This document shows positions 18,296-27,164 of a DNA stretch of 64,000 nt, piece by piece (position 1 is the stretch's first letter; the number at the start of each line of letters is the position of its first letter). Position numbers and translations under genes: made by a program. Where the stretch lies: NCBI GenBank assembly GCA_014238065.1, contig JABABU010000051.1:62001-126000 (forward strand), written 5' to 3'. The stretch is from Actinomycetota bacterium (GTDB lineage: Bacteria; Actinomycetota; Acidimicrobiia; Acidimicrobiales; Poriferisodalaceae). The notes under the pieces are model-generated. The model made no database searches and had not been told where the DNA came from. It saw only the letters and a program-made list of their open reading frames with translations.

Positions 18296-18772
18296 TCACG
18301 GCGAGATGACGAACTGCTGGCCGGCGCTCACCCTGCTGCCACCGTTGAGTGAGATGAGACGATCGACAAATGGACGAACATCGCCGGTTGGCTGGTATTC
18401 ACGGGCGATCGACCACACGGTGTCGCCACCCTGAACCAAGTGAACAACGGACTCCCCGGACGCGGGAAATGTCGGTGATGAAGGACCCGTCGCCCAGGAC
18501 GCAACCGCGACCGCAGTGGACACGGTGAGCCATACCGTCAACGCGGCAGCCGCGAACACGACCGCTCGGCGGCGGCGGTATGTGGTCGCTGCCAGAACAG
18601 CACCGACCCGTTCGGCCCCGTCGAGCGCAGGCACGGCGAGCGGAACAGGCGCCGTGGTGATACGAGGGCGGGGACCCGCGTCGAAACCGGCCACACGAGC
18701 CGAGAAGCCATCGACGAGGTGAAGATGGCGCTGATTCTCTGTGCGTTGCTGCGGTTCGAGGACGGCAACCAT
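18296..18772 (-). CDS. LysM membrane protein, SOS-regulated (YneA / Rv2719c-like position)
   Basis: The 158-residue protein has a basic cytoplasmic N-terminus, one membrane helix (about residues 68-93, AVVFAAAALTVWLTVSTAVA) and a C-terminal extracytoplasmic LysM domain (about residues 108-157: VHLVQGGDTVWSIAREY, then LISLNGG and GQQFVISP). LysM binds peptidoglycan. It is divergent from lexA across five LexA boxes, the same arrangement as the SOS cell-division inhibitors YneA in Bacillus and Rv2719c in mycobacteria, so a role in delaying division after DNA damage is likely. The ATG at 18772 gives the compact form; upstream frame runs through the LexA boxes. Confidence 0.8.
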   Translation of the reverse strand: MVAVLEPQQRTENQRHLHLVDGFSARVAGFDAGPRPRITTAPVPLAVPALDGAERVGAVLAATTYRRRRAVVFAAAALTVWLTVSTAVAVASWATGPSSPTFPASGESVVHLVQGGDTVWSIAREYQPTGDVRPFVDRLISLNGGSRVSAGQQFVISP

Positions 18773-18871
18773 GTGGGACTCCGTATCGATAGGACTGCGT
18801 CTGAGCGGGTTCGGTTCCCATTCTGACGAGGGGGTGGGACAGTCTCCCGAACCCTCCGATGAAGACCGTAA

Positions 18872-19033
18872 CGAACGTCTGTTCGAGAGAGGGAACCAGA
18901 ACAACTGTTCGATGTCAACAACCGTCTCGAACGTTTGTTTGGGTCTGCGGCATTACGACCGTCCCCGGCCTCAGTCGAACAAGTGTTTGCTCGCGGTCCA
19001 CTCCATTGCTACTCTGGAAGGAACACCTGTTCG
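18872..19033. promoter_or_regulatory. Five LexA (SOS) boxes between the LysM gene and lexA
   Basis: Sites matching CGAAC-N4-GTTCG lie at 18872-18885 (CGAACGTCTGTTCG, perfect arms), 18898-18911 (AGAACAACTGTTCG), 18928-18941 (CGAACGTTTGTTTG), 18976-18989 (CGAACAAGTGTTTG) and 19020-19033 (GGAACACCTGTTCG). The outer sites are the strongest and lie nearest the two genes. This gives LexA control of both directions, with lexA autoregulation. On the minus strand TTGACA directly precedes the second site, a candidate -35 element for the LysM gene. Confidence 0.88.
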
Positions 19034-19083
19034 AGAGAGCAACGACGTCTTTCGCGCGCCAGCCACGTTTCTAGGAGCTCGCT

Positions 19084-19713
19084 ATGTCCGAAGCACTGAC
19101 CGCACGTCACAGAGGAATCCTCGAGTACATCGAGACTTCGATGACCAACCGCGGCTTCCCGCCTTCAGTCCGCGAGATCGGTGAGGCCGTTGGACTCACA
19201 TCACCCTCCACGGTCCATTCACATCTGCGTCGACTCCAGGAGCTCGGCTACATCGAGCGTGATCCTTCCAAACCACGAGCGCTGAACGTCACGTTCGAGG
19301 CCGGTTCATTCACCCACGCCGAGCGGCGCCCGACGCGGCACGTCCCTCTTGTCGGCGACGTGGCCGCCGGCACCGATGTGTTGGCGCAGGAGAATGTCGA
19401 GGAACTGGTTCCCGTTCCCGCCGACATGGCCGGCGACGGCGAATTGTTCATGCTGCGCGTGCGCGGCGAATCGATGATCGAGGCCGGCATCCTCGACGGC
19501 GACTTCGTAGTGGTGACGCGTCAGGCAACCGCTTCGAACGGCGACATCGTCGTAGCCGGTATCCCGGGCGAAGAAGCGACGGTGAAGACCTTCAAGAAGA
19601 AGGGCAACACCATCACGCTCACCCCGTCAAACTTCGCGATGGAACCGATGGAATTCCGCTCCGACGAGGTGTCGTTGTTCGGTCGTGTCGTCACGGTGAT
19701 GCGACGTCTCTAA
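19084..19713 (+). CDS. lexA: LexA repressor
   Basis: The 209-residue SOS repressor has an N-terminal winged helix (residues 1-65, PPSVREIGEAVGLTSPSTVH as recognition region) and a C-terminal S24 autoprotease. The self-cleavage bond is Ala95-Gly96 in GDVAAGTDVL, the nucleophile Ser130 in RGESMIEAG, and the general base Lys168 in GEEATVKTF. RecA-stimulated cleavage relieves repression. Five LexA boxes upstream show autoregulation. The start is an ATG with GGAG eight bases upstream. Confidence 0.97.
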   Translation: MSEALTARHRGILEYIETSMTNRGFPPSVREIGEAVGLTSPSTVHSHLRRLQELGYIERDPSKPRALNVTFEAGSFTHAERRPTRHVPLVGDVAAGTDVLAQENVEELVPVPADMAGDGELFMLRVRGESMIEAGILDGDFVVVTRQATASNGDIVVAGIPGEEATVKTFKKKGNTITLTPSNFAMEPMEFRSDEVSLFGRVVTVMRRL

Positions 19714-19742
19714 CCCGGCTGCGCGCTGTCGAGGAGCAGAGG

Positions 19743-21122
19743 TCAGGCGCGGTGCCAGCTGGTGCCGCCTGCCCCGTCCTCGATGACGATGCCGCGCTCG
19801 GCCAGTTCGTCGCGTAGCTGATCGGCCAGCGCGAAGTCGCGGTCGGCTCGTGCAGAATTGCGCTGCTCGACGAGCACATCGATCTCGTCATCGTCATCGC
19901 CGGGGCTCTGCTCGGTGCCGAGCATGATCCCGAGAACGCCGCTCAGCTCCACGACGGTCGCGACACGCTCGCCGGCATCGGCAATACGACCTTCGTCGAA
20001 GGCGGTGTTGGCAGCCCGCACCGCTCCGAAGACGACGTCAATCGCCGACGGCGTCCCGAGATCGTCATCCATTGCTGCTCTGAACCGCACAACCTCGGTC
20101 TCGCTGGCCGGTTGACTCGCGTCGGTTCCCTCCGCAGCAGCACGACGGACCAGTGCATCAAGTCGCTTCACCGCTTCGGCAGAGGCGGCAAGCGTCGCAG
20201 GGCCGACTTCCATCGTCGAGCGGTAATGCGTCTGCAGCACCGCCATCCGCAGAGCCCTCGGGTCGTGAGCATCGAGCGCGTCGGCAAGTGTTGTGAAGTT
20301 GCCGAGCGACTTCGACATCTTCTCGCCGCTGACGTTCACCATCGCGCTATGGACCCAAGTGCGAGCGAACTCCTTGCCGCACGCGACGACCTGAGCTTCC
20401 TCGTTCTGGTGATGGGGAAACACAAGATCGTCTCCCCCTCCGTGAATGTCGAATCCCTCGCCCAGGATCGACATCGACATCGCGACGCACTCGGTGTGCC
20501 AGCCGGGTCGACCGTCACCCCACGGCGTGTTCCACGTCGGCTCACCAGGCTTCGCCGCCTTCCAGAGCACGAAGTCGAGCGGCGAGCGTTTCTCGTCGTC
20601 GACCTCGACACGCTGGCCGGCGTCTTCGAGCATCTGACCGAGCTGACGACCGGCCAGTCGCCCGTAGTTCGGCGCCGATTCGACGGAGAAGTAGACGCCT
20701 CGACCCTCCACGACGTAAGCAGCGCCGGCGGCCAGCAGCTCGGTTATGACTTCGACCATTCCGTCGATGAACTCGGTTGCTTGCGGACGCTCGTCGGGGC
20801 GCTCGATGTCGAGGCGATCCATCTGCTCGATGTACAAGCCGAGGAACTCGCCGGCGACGTCAGGTTCGGTTCGACCCTCACGGTTTGCCCGGTTGATGAT
20901 GTTGTCGTCGATGTCGGTGACGTTGCTCACCATCGTGACGTCGTAGCCGGACCAACGCAGATACCTGCGCAGCACATCGTAGGTGAGCGAGGTTCTCCCG
21001 TGACCGAGATGAGGGTGGTCGTAGACGGTGGGTCCACAGACATACATCGACACCTGGCCCTCGAGGCGCGGAACGAACGGCGCCTTTTGCCTGGTCATCG
21101 TGTCGAACAACTGCAGCACCAA
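19743..21122 (-). CDS. cysS: Cysteinyl-tRNA synthetase
   Basis: The 459-residue class I synthetase charges tRNA-Cys. The HIGH signature is HLGH at residues 38-41, preceded by zinc ligand Cys29 in MYVCGPTVYD; further zinc ligands are in GWHTECVAMS and the HGGGDDLVFPHHQNE segment. The KMSKS loop is GEKMSKSLGNF. A C-terminal helical and anticodon-binding region follows (to LVEQRNSARADRDFALADQL), so this is CysS and not the shorter mycothiol ligase MshC. It is convergent with lexA, 29 bp apart. Confidence 0.96.
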   Translation of the reverse strand: MVLQLFDTMTRQKAPFVPRLEGQVSMYVCGPTVYDHPHLGHGRTSLTYDVLRRYLRWSGYDVTMVSNVTDIDDNIINRANREGRTEPDVAGEFLGLYIEQMDRLDIERPDERPQATEFIDGMVEVITELLAAGAAYVVEGRGVYFSVESAPNYGRLAGRQLGQMLEDAGQRVEVDDEKRSPLDFVLWKAAKPGEPTWNTPWGDGRPGWHTECVAMSMSILGEGFDIHGGGDDLVFPHHQNEEAQVVACGKEFARTWVHSAMVNVSGEKMSKSLGNFTTLADALDAHDPRALRMAVLQTHYRSTMEVGPATLAASAEAVKRLDALVRRAAAEGTDASQPASETEVVRFRAAMDDDLGTPSAIDVVFGAVRAANTAFDEGRIADAGERVATVVELSGVLGIMLGTEQSPGDDDDEIDVLVEQRNSARADRDFALADQLRDELAERGIVIEDGAGGTSWHRA

Positions 21123-21293
21123 CCGACTCCTTATTCTCTGAGGCGCTCGCCCCGCGTTTATGTGAGACGTTCGCCTCGTCTGGTGAGGGTATCGCCAGCC
21201 CAGGGCAGCTCTGCCGCGAATTCGACCGACTGCGCTCTGACAGGTGGAGTTTGCGGGTGAAACCTGTGTGTAAGGGTGACAGCGTCATCACTG

Positions 21294-21580
21294 TCAGATC
21301 CTGACGCCGATCTGGTAACCCTCGACAATCGCCTCCTCAACAGTCCGAGGGGCGAGGCAATCGCCGACGCCGTCAACGTTGACCCCGCGATCGATCAGTT
21401 CGTCGAGAACGCCCGACTCGCTGCGGTGTGCAGTCGGCCGGCAATCTGGTGTCGTACGTACGATTGCAACGACTGACCCATGGCTTCGCCGTTGACAGTC
21501 AGAGTCACATCGCTTCCCCGAGCAGCGCGGACGAGTTCTGCGATTCCCGGCCCGACCCAGTCGCACGCCCAATCGGAGGG
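21294..21580 (-). pseudogene. Remnant of an NADH:flavin oxidoreductase (OYE/2,4-dienoyl-CoA reductase type) C-terminus
   Basis: Two frames on the minus strand carry pieces of the C-terminal domain of this family. The first reads DWVGPGIAELVRAARGSDVT then LQSYVRHQIAGRLHTA, up to about 21425. The second, in another frame, reads LDELIDRGVNVDGVGDCLA followed by PRTVEEAIVEGYQIG and a stop at 21294. About 50 residues that normally lie between them are missing, consistent with an internal deletion that also shifted the frame. The FMN-binding barrel is absent. The rest of the 21123-21814 gap has nothing I recognise. Confidence 0.65.
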
Positions 21581-21814
21581 CTTCACCGGCTTCGCCAGTG
21601 GGTACAACTCTGGAAAATGACCTACGACGAAGACAGAAGGGTCATCGAACGCCACCAGGCCAACCTCGATACCGGTGCCGTCGAAGCACTTCGGTACGTG
21701 ACAGAGGCCGAGCATCAGACGATGTTCTTCAACCGCCTCACCCCGATCGGTATCGGGCCGGCGCTGCCGCCACCCAGGTGGAAGCGCACATGCCGCCGAT
21801 CTAGCCTCGCCAGC

Positions 21815-22282
21815 ATGACACTCATCGAGATGGAACCAACCGCAGTCCACGTCGGAGAAGACGAACTTCCGTGGGTCGACAACGACGAAGGCACAAAACT
21901 GAAGGTGCTCGTCGCCAAGGTCTCCGAAGGGCTTTGGATCATCAGAACCAAGTTTGCTCCTGGCGTACGGGTGCAGACGCACAAGCACACTGGCCAGGTC
22001 TACGCCTACACGTTGTCTGGCTCGTGGAAATACGAAGAGTCCGACTACGTCAACACCGCCGGCTCATTCCTCTATGAGCCGGCAGGGTCGCGGCACACAC
22101 TGGTGGTCCCTGAGACCAACACCGAGGTCACCGACGTCTGGTTTCAGATCTACGGTGCCAATCTGAGCCTCGACAGCGACGGCAACATCGAGAGAGTCAC
22201 CGATGCCGGGTCGGTGCTGCAGGCTTACGTCGCAGGGTGTGAGGCCATGGGCGCCACACCGACCACGATCCTCACGGACTGA
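21815..22282 (+). CDS. Cupin-domain protein, 2,4'-dihydroxyacetophenone dioxygenase-like
   Basis: The 155-residue single-domain cupin has the metal-site motifs VRVQTHKHTGQVYAYTLSGS (His-x-His region) and FLYEPAGSRHTLVVPE (second His). The order and the segment DVWFQIYGANLSLD resemble the 2,4'-dihydroxyacetophenone dioxygenase family, iron enzymes that cleave C-C bonds; the substrate here is unknown. The ATG at 21815 begins the conserved part; the open frame upstream overlaps the oxidoreductase remnant and is not homologous. The VOC gene follows with 1 bp between stop and start, so they are probably one operon. Confidence 0.78.
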   Translation: MTLIEMEPTAVHVGEDELPWVDNDEGTKLKVLVAKVSEGLWIIRTKFAPGVRVQTHKHTGQVYAYTLSGSWKYEESDYVNTAGSFLYEPAGSRHTLVVPETNTEVTDVWFQIYGANLSLDSDGNIERVTDAGSVLQAYVAGCEAMGATPTTILTD

Positions 22283-22283
22283 C

Positions 22284-23006
22284 GTGAACGAACTCAGACG
22301 AGTCCACATCGCCTGCGACGACGTCCAGCGAGCGGCCCAGGTGTACTCCACCATTGCGGGTACCGGTGCCGTTGCCGGCGACCGGACGACGGTCATACCC
22401 GTCGGGTCTGCAGAGATCGTCCTCGCCCGGCCGAAGGCCGAACAGCTGAGCGGGGTGGTCGGCGTCGACATCACCGTCGGCAGCGTCGCAGATCGGATCG
22501 GCCCTCTTGCATCAGTCGGTATCGAGGCGGCCGACTTCGGCGACCACTCCCATTTCGGCCTCTCAGGACTCGACGTGTCGATCAGTGAAGAGGCACCCGC
22601 CGATCCTGTGCACGCAACTGCTCACCTCGATCATGTCGCCGTGGTGATTCAAGACCTCGGCACCGGATCAGCCCAATGGGAAGCAGCGACTGGAGTCGAC
22701 GCTCACCACATGGGGCTGCACCCGATCTCCAACGGGGCATTCAGCGCGTCACGGATCGTGCTCGGTGAGGCCATGATGGAGCTGATCTCACCCACCCCCG
22801 GTGTCGCTTCGGCTGTCGCGAGTCGCCTCGCAGCTATTGGCGAGGGCCCAGCAGCTGTCGCCATTCCTGTCGACGATGTCGATGCGTGCCGTGAAGCGCT
22901 CGAGGCAATCGGCGCAAGGGTCATCCGGAGCGACCCGCACTGGATGGTTCACCCCAAGGACGCAGCCGGCGTCCTCGTGCAAATCACCCCTCGCGTTCGC
23001 CACTGA
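22284..23006 (+). CDS. VOC (glyoxalase/bleomycin resistance) superfamily protein
   Basis: The 240-residue protein is two VOC units in tandem. The C-terminal unit (about residues 112-238) is recognisable: LDHVAVVIQDLGTGSAQWEA, then MMELISPTPG, then GPAAVAIPVDDVDACREAL and DAAGVLVQITP, similar to methylmalonyl-CoA epimerase-like proteins. The N-terminal unit (residues 1-105) is divergent. Metal ligands are likely His115 and the glutamate of MMELI. GTG start 1 bp after the cupin stop, implying coupling. Exact reaction unknown. Confidence 0.78.
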   Translation: MNELRRVHIACDDVQRAAQVYSTIAGTGAVAGDRTTVIPVGSAEIVLARPKAEQLSGVVGVDITVGSVADRIGPLASVGIEAADFGDHSHFGLSGLDVSISEEAPADPVHATAHLDHVAVVIQDLGTGSAQWEAATGVDAHHMGLHPISNGAFSASRIVLGEAMMELISPTPGVASAVASRLAAIGEGPAAVAIPVDDVDACREALEAIGARVIRSDPHWMVHPKDAAGVLVQITPRVRH

Positions 23007-23066
23007 CGAGGACCCGGAGCCGCCGGCCCTCACGCTGAACGCGTCGGTGGGTTGAGCGAAACTGCG

Positions 23067-24644
23067 TCAGGTGAAGATCGGCTCGTCGAGTTCGACAACA
23101 CTTCCGTCGCGATCGAAGATGAGGAACCGGTCGAACGACTTCAGGAACCAGCGATCATGTGACACCGAGATCACGGTGCCCTCGAACGCCGCGAGCCCTT
23201 GTTCGAGGGCTTCCGCCGATTCGAGGTCGAGGTTGTCGGTTGGTTCGTCGAGCAACAGCAGCGTCGCTCCGCCGAGCTCGAGCAGGAGGATCTGCAACCT
23301 CGCCTGCTGACCGCCGCTCAATGTGTCGAACGATCGGTCCGCAGCGCTGGCGAGTTCGTAGCGACGAAGGGCACCTATGGCGCGGTTTCGATCAGCCGGA
23401 CCCCTGGCGATGGTGTCGACGATCGGAATGTCCTCGAGTTCAGGGTGCTCGTGAGTCTGGCTGAAGTGGCCAGGCACCACGTTCGCGCCGAGTCGCACCG
23501 TTCCTTCATGATCGACGGTTCCTCCTGCGAGCAGTCTCAGAAAGTGACTCTTGCCCGTGCCGTTCGGCCCGACCACAGCAACCCGGTCGCCAGCATCGAT
23601 CTCGATCGAGAACGGATCGGTGAGTCCGTGCAGCCCGAGTTCGTCGACCCTGACGGCGCGCTTCCCGGTTCGGCCGCCGGCCAGTCGCACGTCAATACTC
23701 TGGTCTTGGATCCGCGTCGGCGCGTCAACCTTTTCGTGCCGCTCGATGCGCTTGAGTGTCTCTTTGACCCGGGGCGCAAACTTCTCGGAAATCGTCGAAC
23801 GAACCCGGTACTCGACCAACAACTTCTTCAGTCGACGTCGCTCTTCCTGATGCCTGGCGAACTCGGCATCGATGCGAGACCTCCTGGCCTCGCGCTCGTC
23901 GTCGTAGCTGTCGAAGCCACCGCCGTGAACCCACGCTGTCTGACCTTCGATCGTAACGATCTTGGTGGCGACGTCGGCCAGTAGCTGGCGATCGTGGGTG
24001 ACGAGAAGAATCGTCTTGAGACTGGCCGAGATGGCATCGGCCAGCCACTCCTTGGTAGGGATGTCGAGATAGTTGTCGGGTTCATCGAGGATGAGAATGT
24101 CATCGTCGCCTCGCAGCAGCGCTTCCAGAGCGAGTCGCTTCTGCTCTCCCCCGCTCAGCTGCGACAACGGTCGGTCTCTGGCCTCGGCAAAGCCCTGACG
24201 CAGAGCAATCGTCGTGCAGGTGTCCCAGAGGACTTCGGCGTCCCAACCGCCGGCATCGCCCCAGACGGTGTGTGCGTTCGCCAGCCGCATGCCCGCTTCC
24301 TCAGAGCCGTCGGTTGCGGCCCGCTCTTCGGCGCGGCTGAGGCGCTCTGCTGCCTCGCGAACGAACTGCGACGACAGGTCGAGCATGAGATCGGCGACAG
24401 TCTTTCCATCGCGGATCGAGCCGATGAACTGACGCATCACACCGGTCCGGCCCTCGATGTGGATGCCACCGGACGACGGGGTCTCGTCGCCCGCGATCAT
24501 TCGCAGCAGCGTCGTCTTGCCGGCGCCGTTGGCTCCTACCAGCGCGACGTGGTCACGGTCGCCGATGCGAAACGAGGCACAGTTGAACAACACCCTGCCG
24601 TCGGGCAAGGTGAAATTCACTTCATTCACATCGATCGCACCCAT
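23067..24644 (-). CDS. ABC-F family ATP-binding protein
   Basis: The 525-residue soluble protein has two ABC ATPase domains without membrane segments. Domain 1: Walker A GANGAGKTT, signature LSGGEQKR, Walker B ILILDEPDN. Domain 2: Walker A GPNGTGKS, signature LSGGQQAR, Walker B LLLLDEPTD. The linker (about residues 235-310) is charged, as in ABC-F proteins that act on the ribosome (Uup/EttA/antibiotic-resistance types). Which subgroup is not clear. The ATG at 24644 is preferred; an in-frame ATG at 24662 is possible. Confidence 0.9.
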   Translation of the reverse strand: MGAIDVNEVNFTLPDGRVLFNCASFRIGDRDHVALVGANGAGKTTLLRMIAGDETPSSGGIHIEGRTGVMRQFIGSIRDGKTVADLMLDLSSQFVREAAERLSRAEERAATDGSEEAGMRLANAHTVWGDAGGWDAEVLWDTCTTIALRQGFAEARDRPLSQLSGGEQKRLALEALLRGDDDILILDEPDNYLDIPTKEWLADAISASLKTILLVTHDRQLLADVATKIVTIEGQTAWVHGGGFDSYDDEREARRSRIDAEFARHQEERRRLKKLLVEYRVRSTISEKFAPRVKETLKRIERHEKVDAPTRIQDQSIDVRLAGGRTGKRAVRVDELGLHGLTDPFSIEIDAGDRVAVVGPNGTGKSHFLRLLAGGTVDHEGTVRLGANVVPGHFSQTHEHPELEDIPIVDTIARGPADRNRAIGALRRYELASAADRSFDTLSGGQQARLQILLLELGGATLLLLDEPTDNLDLESAEALEQGLAAFEGTVISVSHDRWFLKSFDRFLIFDRDGSVVELDEPIFT

Positions 24645-24732
24645 CCGGACGAGCGTACGCATCCGCGCCGCATCACCGCTCACCGATTCGAGTTGACATC
24701 GACGACACGCGCGCTGGGGCACGTTGTCGACG

Positions 24733-26988
24733 TCAGGCCGGTTGGACCGTGACCCGAACGCCATTCAGAGCGATGTTGCCGCTGATCTCGTCACGAAAAT
24801 ACTCGTCGGTGAGGACGTTGGTGTTCACGCCGCGGTACTCGGTGGCGACCCGAAGCTGGACGCCTGGCATGTTCTGCCCGAACCCGTGCGGAATGCTGAT
24901 CACGCCGGGCCTGATGCCATCGGTGAGTTCGGCGTCGATGATCACCTCACCGACCCTGGACGTCACCCGCGCTGGGCTGCCGTTGCTGATGCCGAGGCGA
25001 CCAGCGTCGTCGGGGTGAATCTGCATCGTGCAGCGATTCTTGCCCTTCATCAGCACGTTGACGTTGTGCATCCACGAGTTGTTCGACCGCACATGGCGTC
25101 GGCCGACGAGCACGATCTCGTCCTGACGATCGCGCTTCATCGACTCGGCGAGCCGGGGCAGATCCTCGCGGATCTTGTCCGGGACGATCTCGATCTTGCC
25201 AGAAGGTGTACGCAGGTTGTCCGGGATCCGGCCGGGTCGGAGTTCACCGAGGTCGACGCCGTGGGGGTTCGCGATCAGCTTGTCGAGGGTGAGTCCTTCG
25301 GGGTCGATCCCGAACCCGTCACCATACGGTCCGGTCCGAAGTGAGATGTCGAGCAGGCGCTCTGGGCCTCGGTGGTTGCCGGTCATCGCGAGCATCTCGT
25401 CGACATCACGTTCGAACACGTTCCCGTGAGGATCTCTGGCGGCCGAGCCGAGGAAAGCCTTCGCCACGCCCTCGTCGGTTGCCTCGATGTCCGCGTTCAA
25501 CCCTTCACCCGCAAATACGGCCGCAAGGTTCAGCATGATCTGCCACTCGTCCATCTGGCCGTCCTCGAGCGGAAGCACCGGCGGCGAATAGTTGGCGACG
25601 TTTCGCACTGCGAAGTTCAGCAGCGCCATGTCGTAGTGACCCTTCTGCAAGGCGTCTGGTGGCGGGAGGATGACATCGGCGTGGCGAGTGGTCTCGTTCA
25701 CGTACGGATCGATCGCAACCATGAACTCGAGACCGGCGAGCGCTGCGTCGAGTCGGTCAGAGTTCGGGTTCGACGACACCGGGTTGCCGGCAACGGTGAC
25801 GAGCGCCCTGACCTGGCCTTCACCCGGAGTTTCGATCTCCTCGGGAAGTACCGTCACAGGGAACTCCCCGAACGCCTCTGGAGTGTTGCTGACCCTGGAC
25901 GTGACGCGGCCCATGCGAAACCCACGCCCTGTCCTCGGCTCGCCCTTGGTGGACGGTTGACCGACAGCGCCCTTCGTGAACATGGCTCCACCGGCACGAT
26001 CGAGGTTGCCGCTGAGGATGTTGACGATGTCGACCAACCAAGAAGCGAGCGTGCCGAACTCCTGGGTGCAGGTTCCGATGCGCCCGTAGACGGCGGCGGT
26101 CGGCGCAGACGCGAGATCGCGGGCGAGTTGGCGGATCTCCTCGGGCTCGATACCGCAGATCGGACCGACGGTTTCGGCGCAGTACGGGGCGAGGAGTTCG
26201 TCGAGCTCGTCGAGACCATTGCAATGCTCGGCTACGTTCGCCGGGTCGGCCAGCTCCTCGACGATGAGTCGGTGTCCGATGGACGCGAGCAGGTGCGCGT
26301 CGGTTCCCGGACGGATGGCGATGTGCTGATCGGCGTCGCGGGCGGTTTCGCTCCGCCGCGGATCGACGACGATGACTTTGCCACCGCGCTCTTGGATTCG
26401 CTTGAGACGACCCGGGAAGTCGGGCGCAGTGCACAGCGACCCGTTCGAAGCGTATGGATTCGCGCCCAGCAGGACGATGAAATCGGTCCGGTCGAGGTCC
26501 GGGACCGGAACAGTCACCGAGCCGAACATGAGCGCCGATGAGATCTCCTTCGGGCGCTGATCGACCGTCGAGGCACTGAAGCGGTTCCGTGTGCCGAGCG
26601 CGGTGATCAGGGAGCGATTGAAGAACATCGGCGCCAAACAGTGGGCACCCGGATTACCGAGGTAGATGGCGACAGCGTCACGACCGTGTTCTTCTACGAT
26701 CGGGAGCAGTCCTGCTTCGATGGTTGCGAAGGCCTCGACCCAGTCGACCTCGACGAACACGTCATCGCGTTTCACCAACGGCCGGCGGTGCCAGTCAGGA
26801 TCCTCGTGCAACTGCTTCAACGTCGAGCCTTTCGGACAGATGAACCCGTGCGAGAACACGTCATCCATATCGCCCCTGATCCGATGCACGGCCTCGGACT
26901 TCAGCGTGACCTCGAGGCCGCAACCCGCCTCGCAGAGGGGACACGTCCTGTACGCGAGTCGGGTGTCTTCACCTTCGACAGCTGCCAT
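24733..26988 (-). CDS. Molybdopterin-dependent oxidoreductase (formate dehydrogenase-like)
   Basis: The 751-residue protein belongs to the DMSO reductase/formate dehydrogenase superfamily. The N-terminal [4Fe-4S] motif is CPLCEAGCGLEVT with the fourth ligand in FICPKGSTL. Molybdopterin-binding segments include VLLGANPYASNGS, VIVVDPRRSETA and the C-terminal domain MQIHPDDAGRLGISNGSPARV. The usual Cys/SeCys metal ligand is not evident; the equivalent region reads FSASTVDQRPKE. No Tat signal, so probably cytoplasmic. No maturation or electron-transfer subunit gene is adjacent. Substrate unknown. Confidence 0.88.
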   Translation of the reverse strand: MAAVEGEDTRLAYRTCPLCEAGCGLEVTLKSEAVHRIRGDMDDVFSHGFICPKGSTLKQLHEDPDWHRRPLVKRDDVFVEVDWVEAFATIEAGLLPIVEEHGRDAVAIYLGNPGAHCLAPMFFNRSLITALGTRNRFSASTVDQRPKEISSALMFGSVTVPVPDLDRTDFIVLLGANPYASNGSLCTAPDFPGRLKRIQERGGKVIVVDPRRSETARDADQHIAIRPGTDAHLLASIGHRLIVEELADPANVAEHCNGLDELDELLAPYCAETVGPICGIEPEEIRQLARDLASAPTAAVYGRIGTCTQEFGTLASWLVDIVNILSGNLDRAGGAMFTKGAVGQPSTKGEPRTGRGFRMGRVTSRVSNTPEAFGEFPVTVLPEEIETPGEGQVRALVTVAGNPVSSNPNSDRLDAALAGLEFMVAIDPYVNETTRHADVILPPPDALQKGHYDMALLNFAVRNVANYSPPVLPLEDGQMDEWQIMLNLAAVFAGEGLNADIEATDEGVAKAFLGSAARDPHGNVFERDVDEMLAMTGNHRGPERLLDISLRTGPYGDGFGIDPEGLTLDKLIANPHGVDLGELRPGRIPDNLRTPSGKIEIVPDKIREDLPRLAESMKRDRQDEIVLVGRRHVRSNNSWMHNVNVLMKGKNRCTMQIHPDDAGRLGISNGSPARVTSRVGEVIIDAELTDGIRPGVISIPHGFGQNMPGVQLRVATEYRGVNTNVLTDEYFRDEISGNIALNGVRVTVQPA

Positions 26989-27164
26989 GAAGCCATCGTG
27001 TCACGACCAGCTGTCCCAGACCGAGTCCAGCCCCAACTCGACCACGAATCAGATGGAGAACAGCACTCATCGGCATCGAGTCCTGCGCCAGCACCGGGCA
27101 AAGTCGCCGTGGCGCTTGGACGGCCCCGAAACGAGGACATCGCGCGAACACGTAGTCTCCGGAG

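Noticed and set aside
21581-21988. Long minus-strand open frame overlapping the cupin gene
   Set aside because: Opposite the conserved cupin coding sequence it is a shadow; only its 3' part matches the oxidoreductase remnant.
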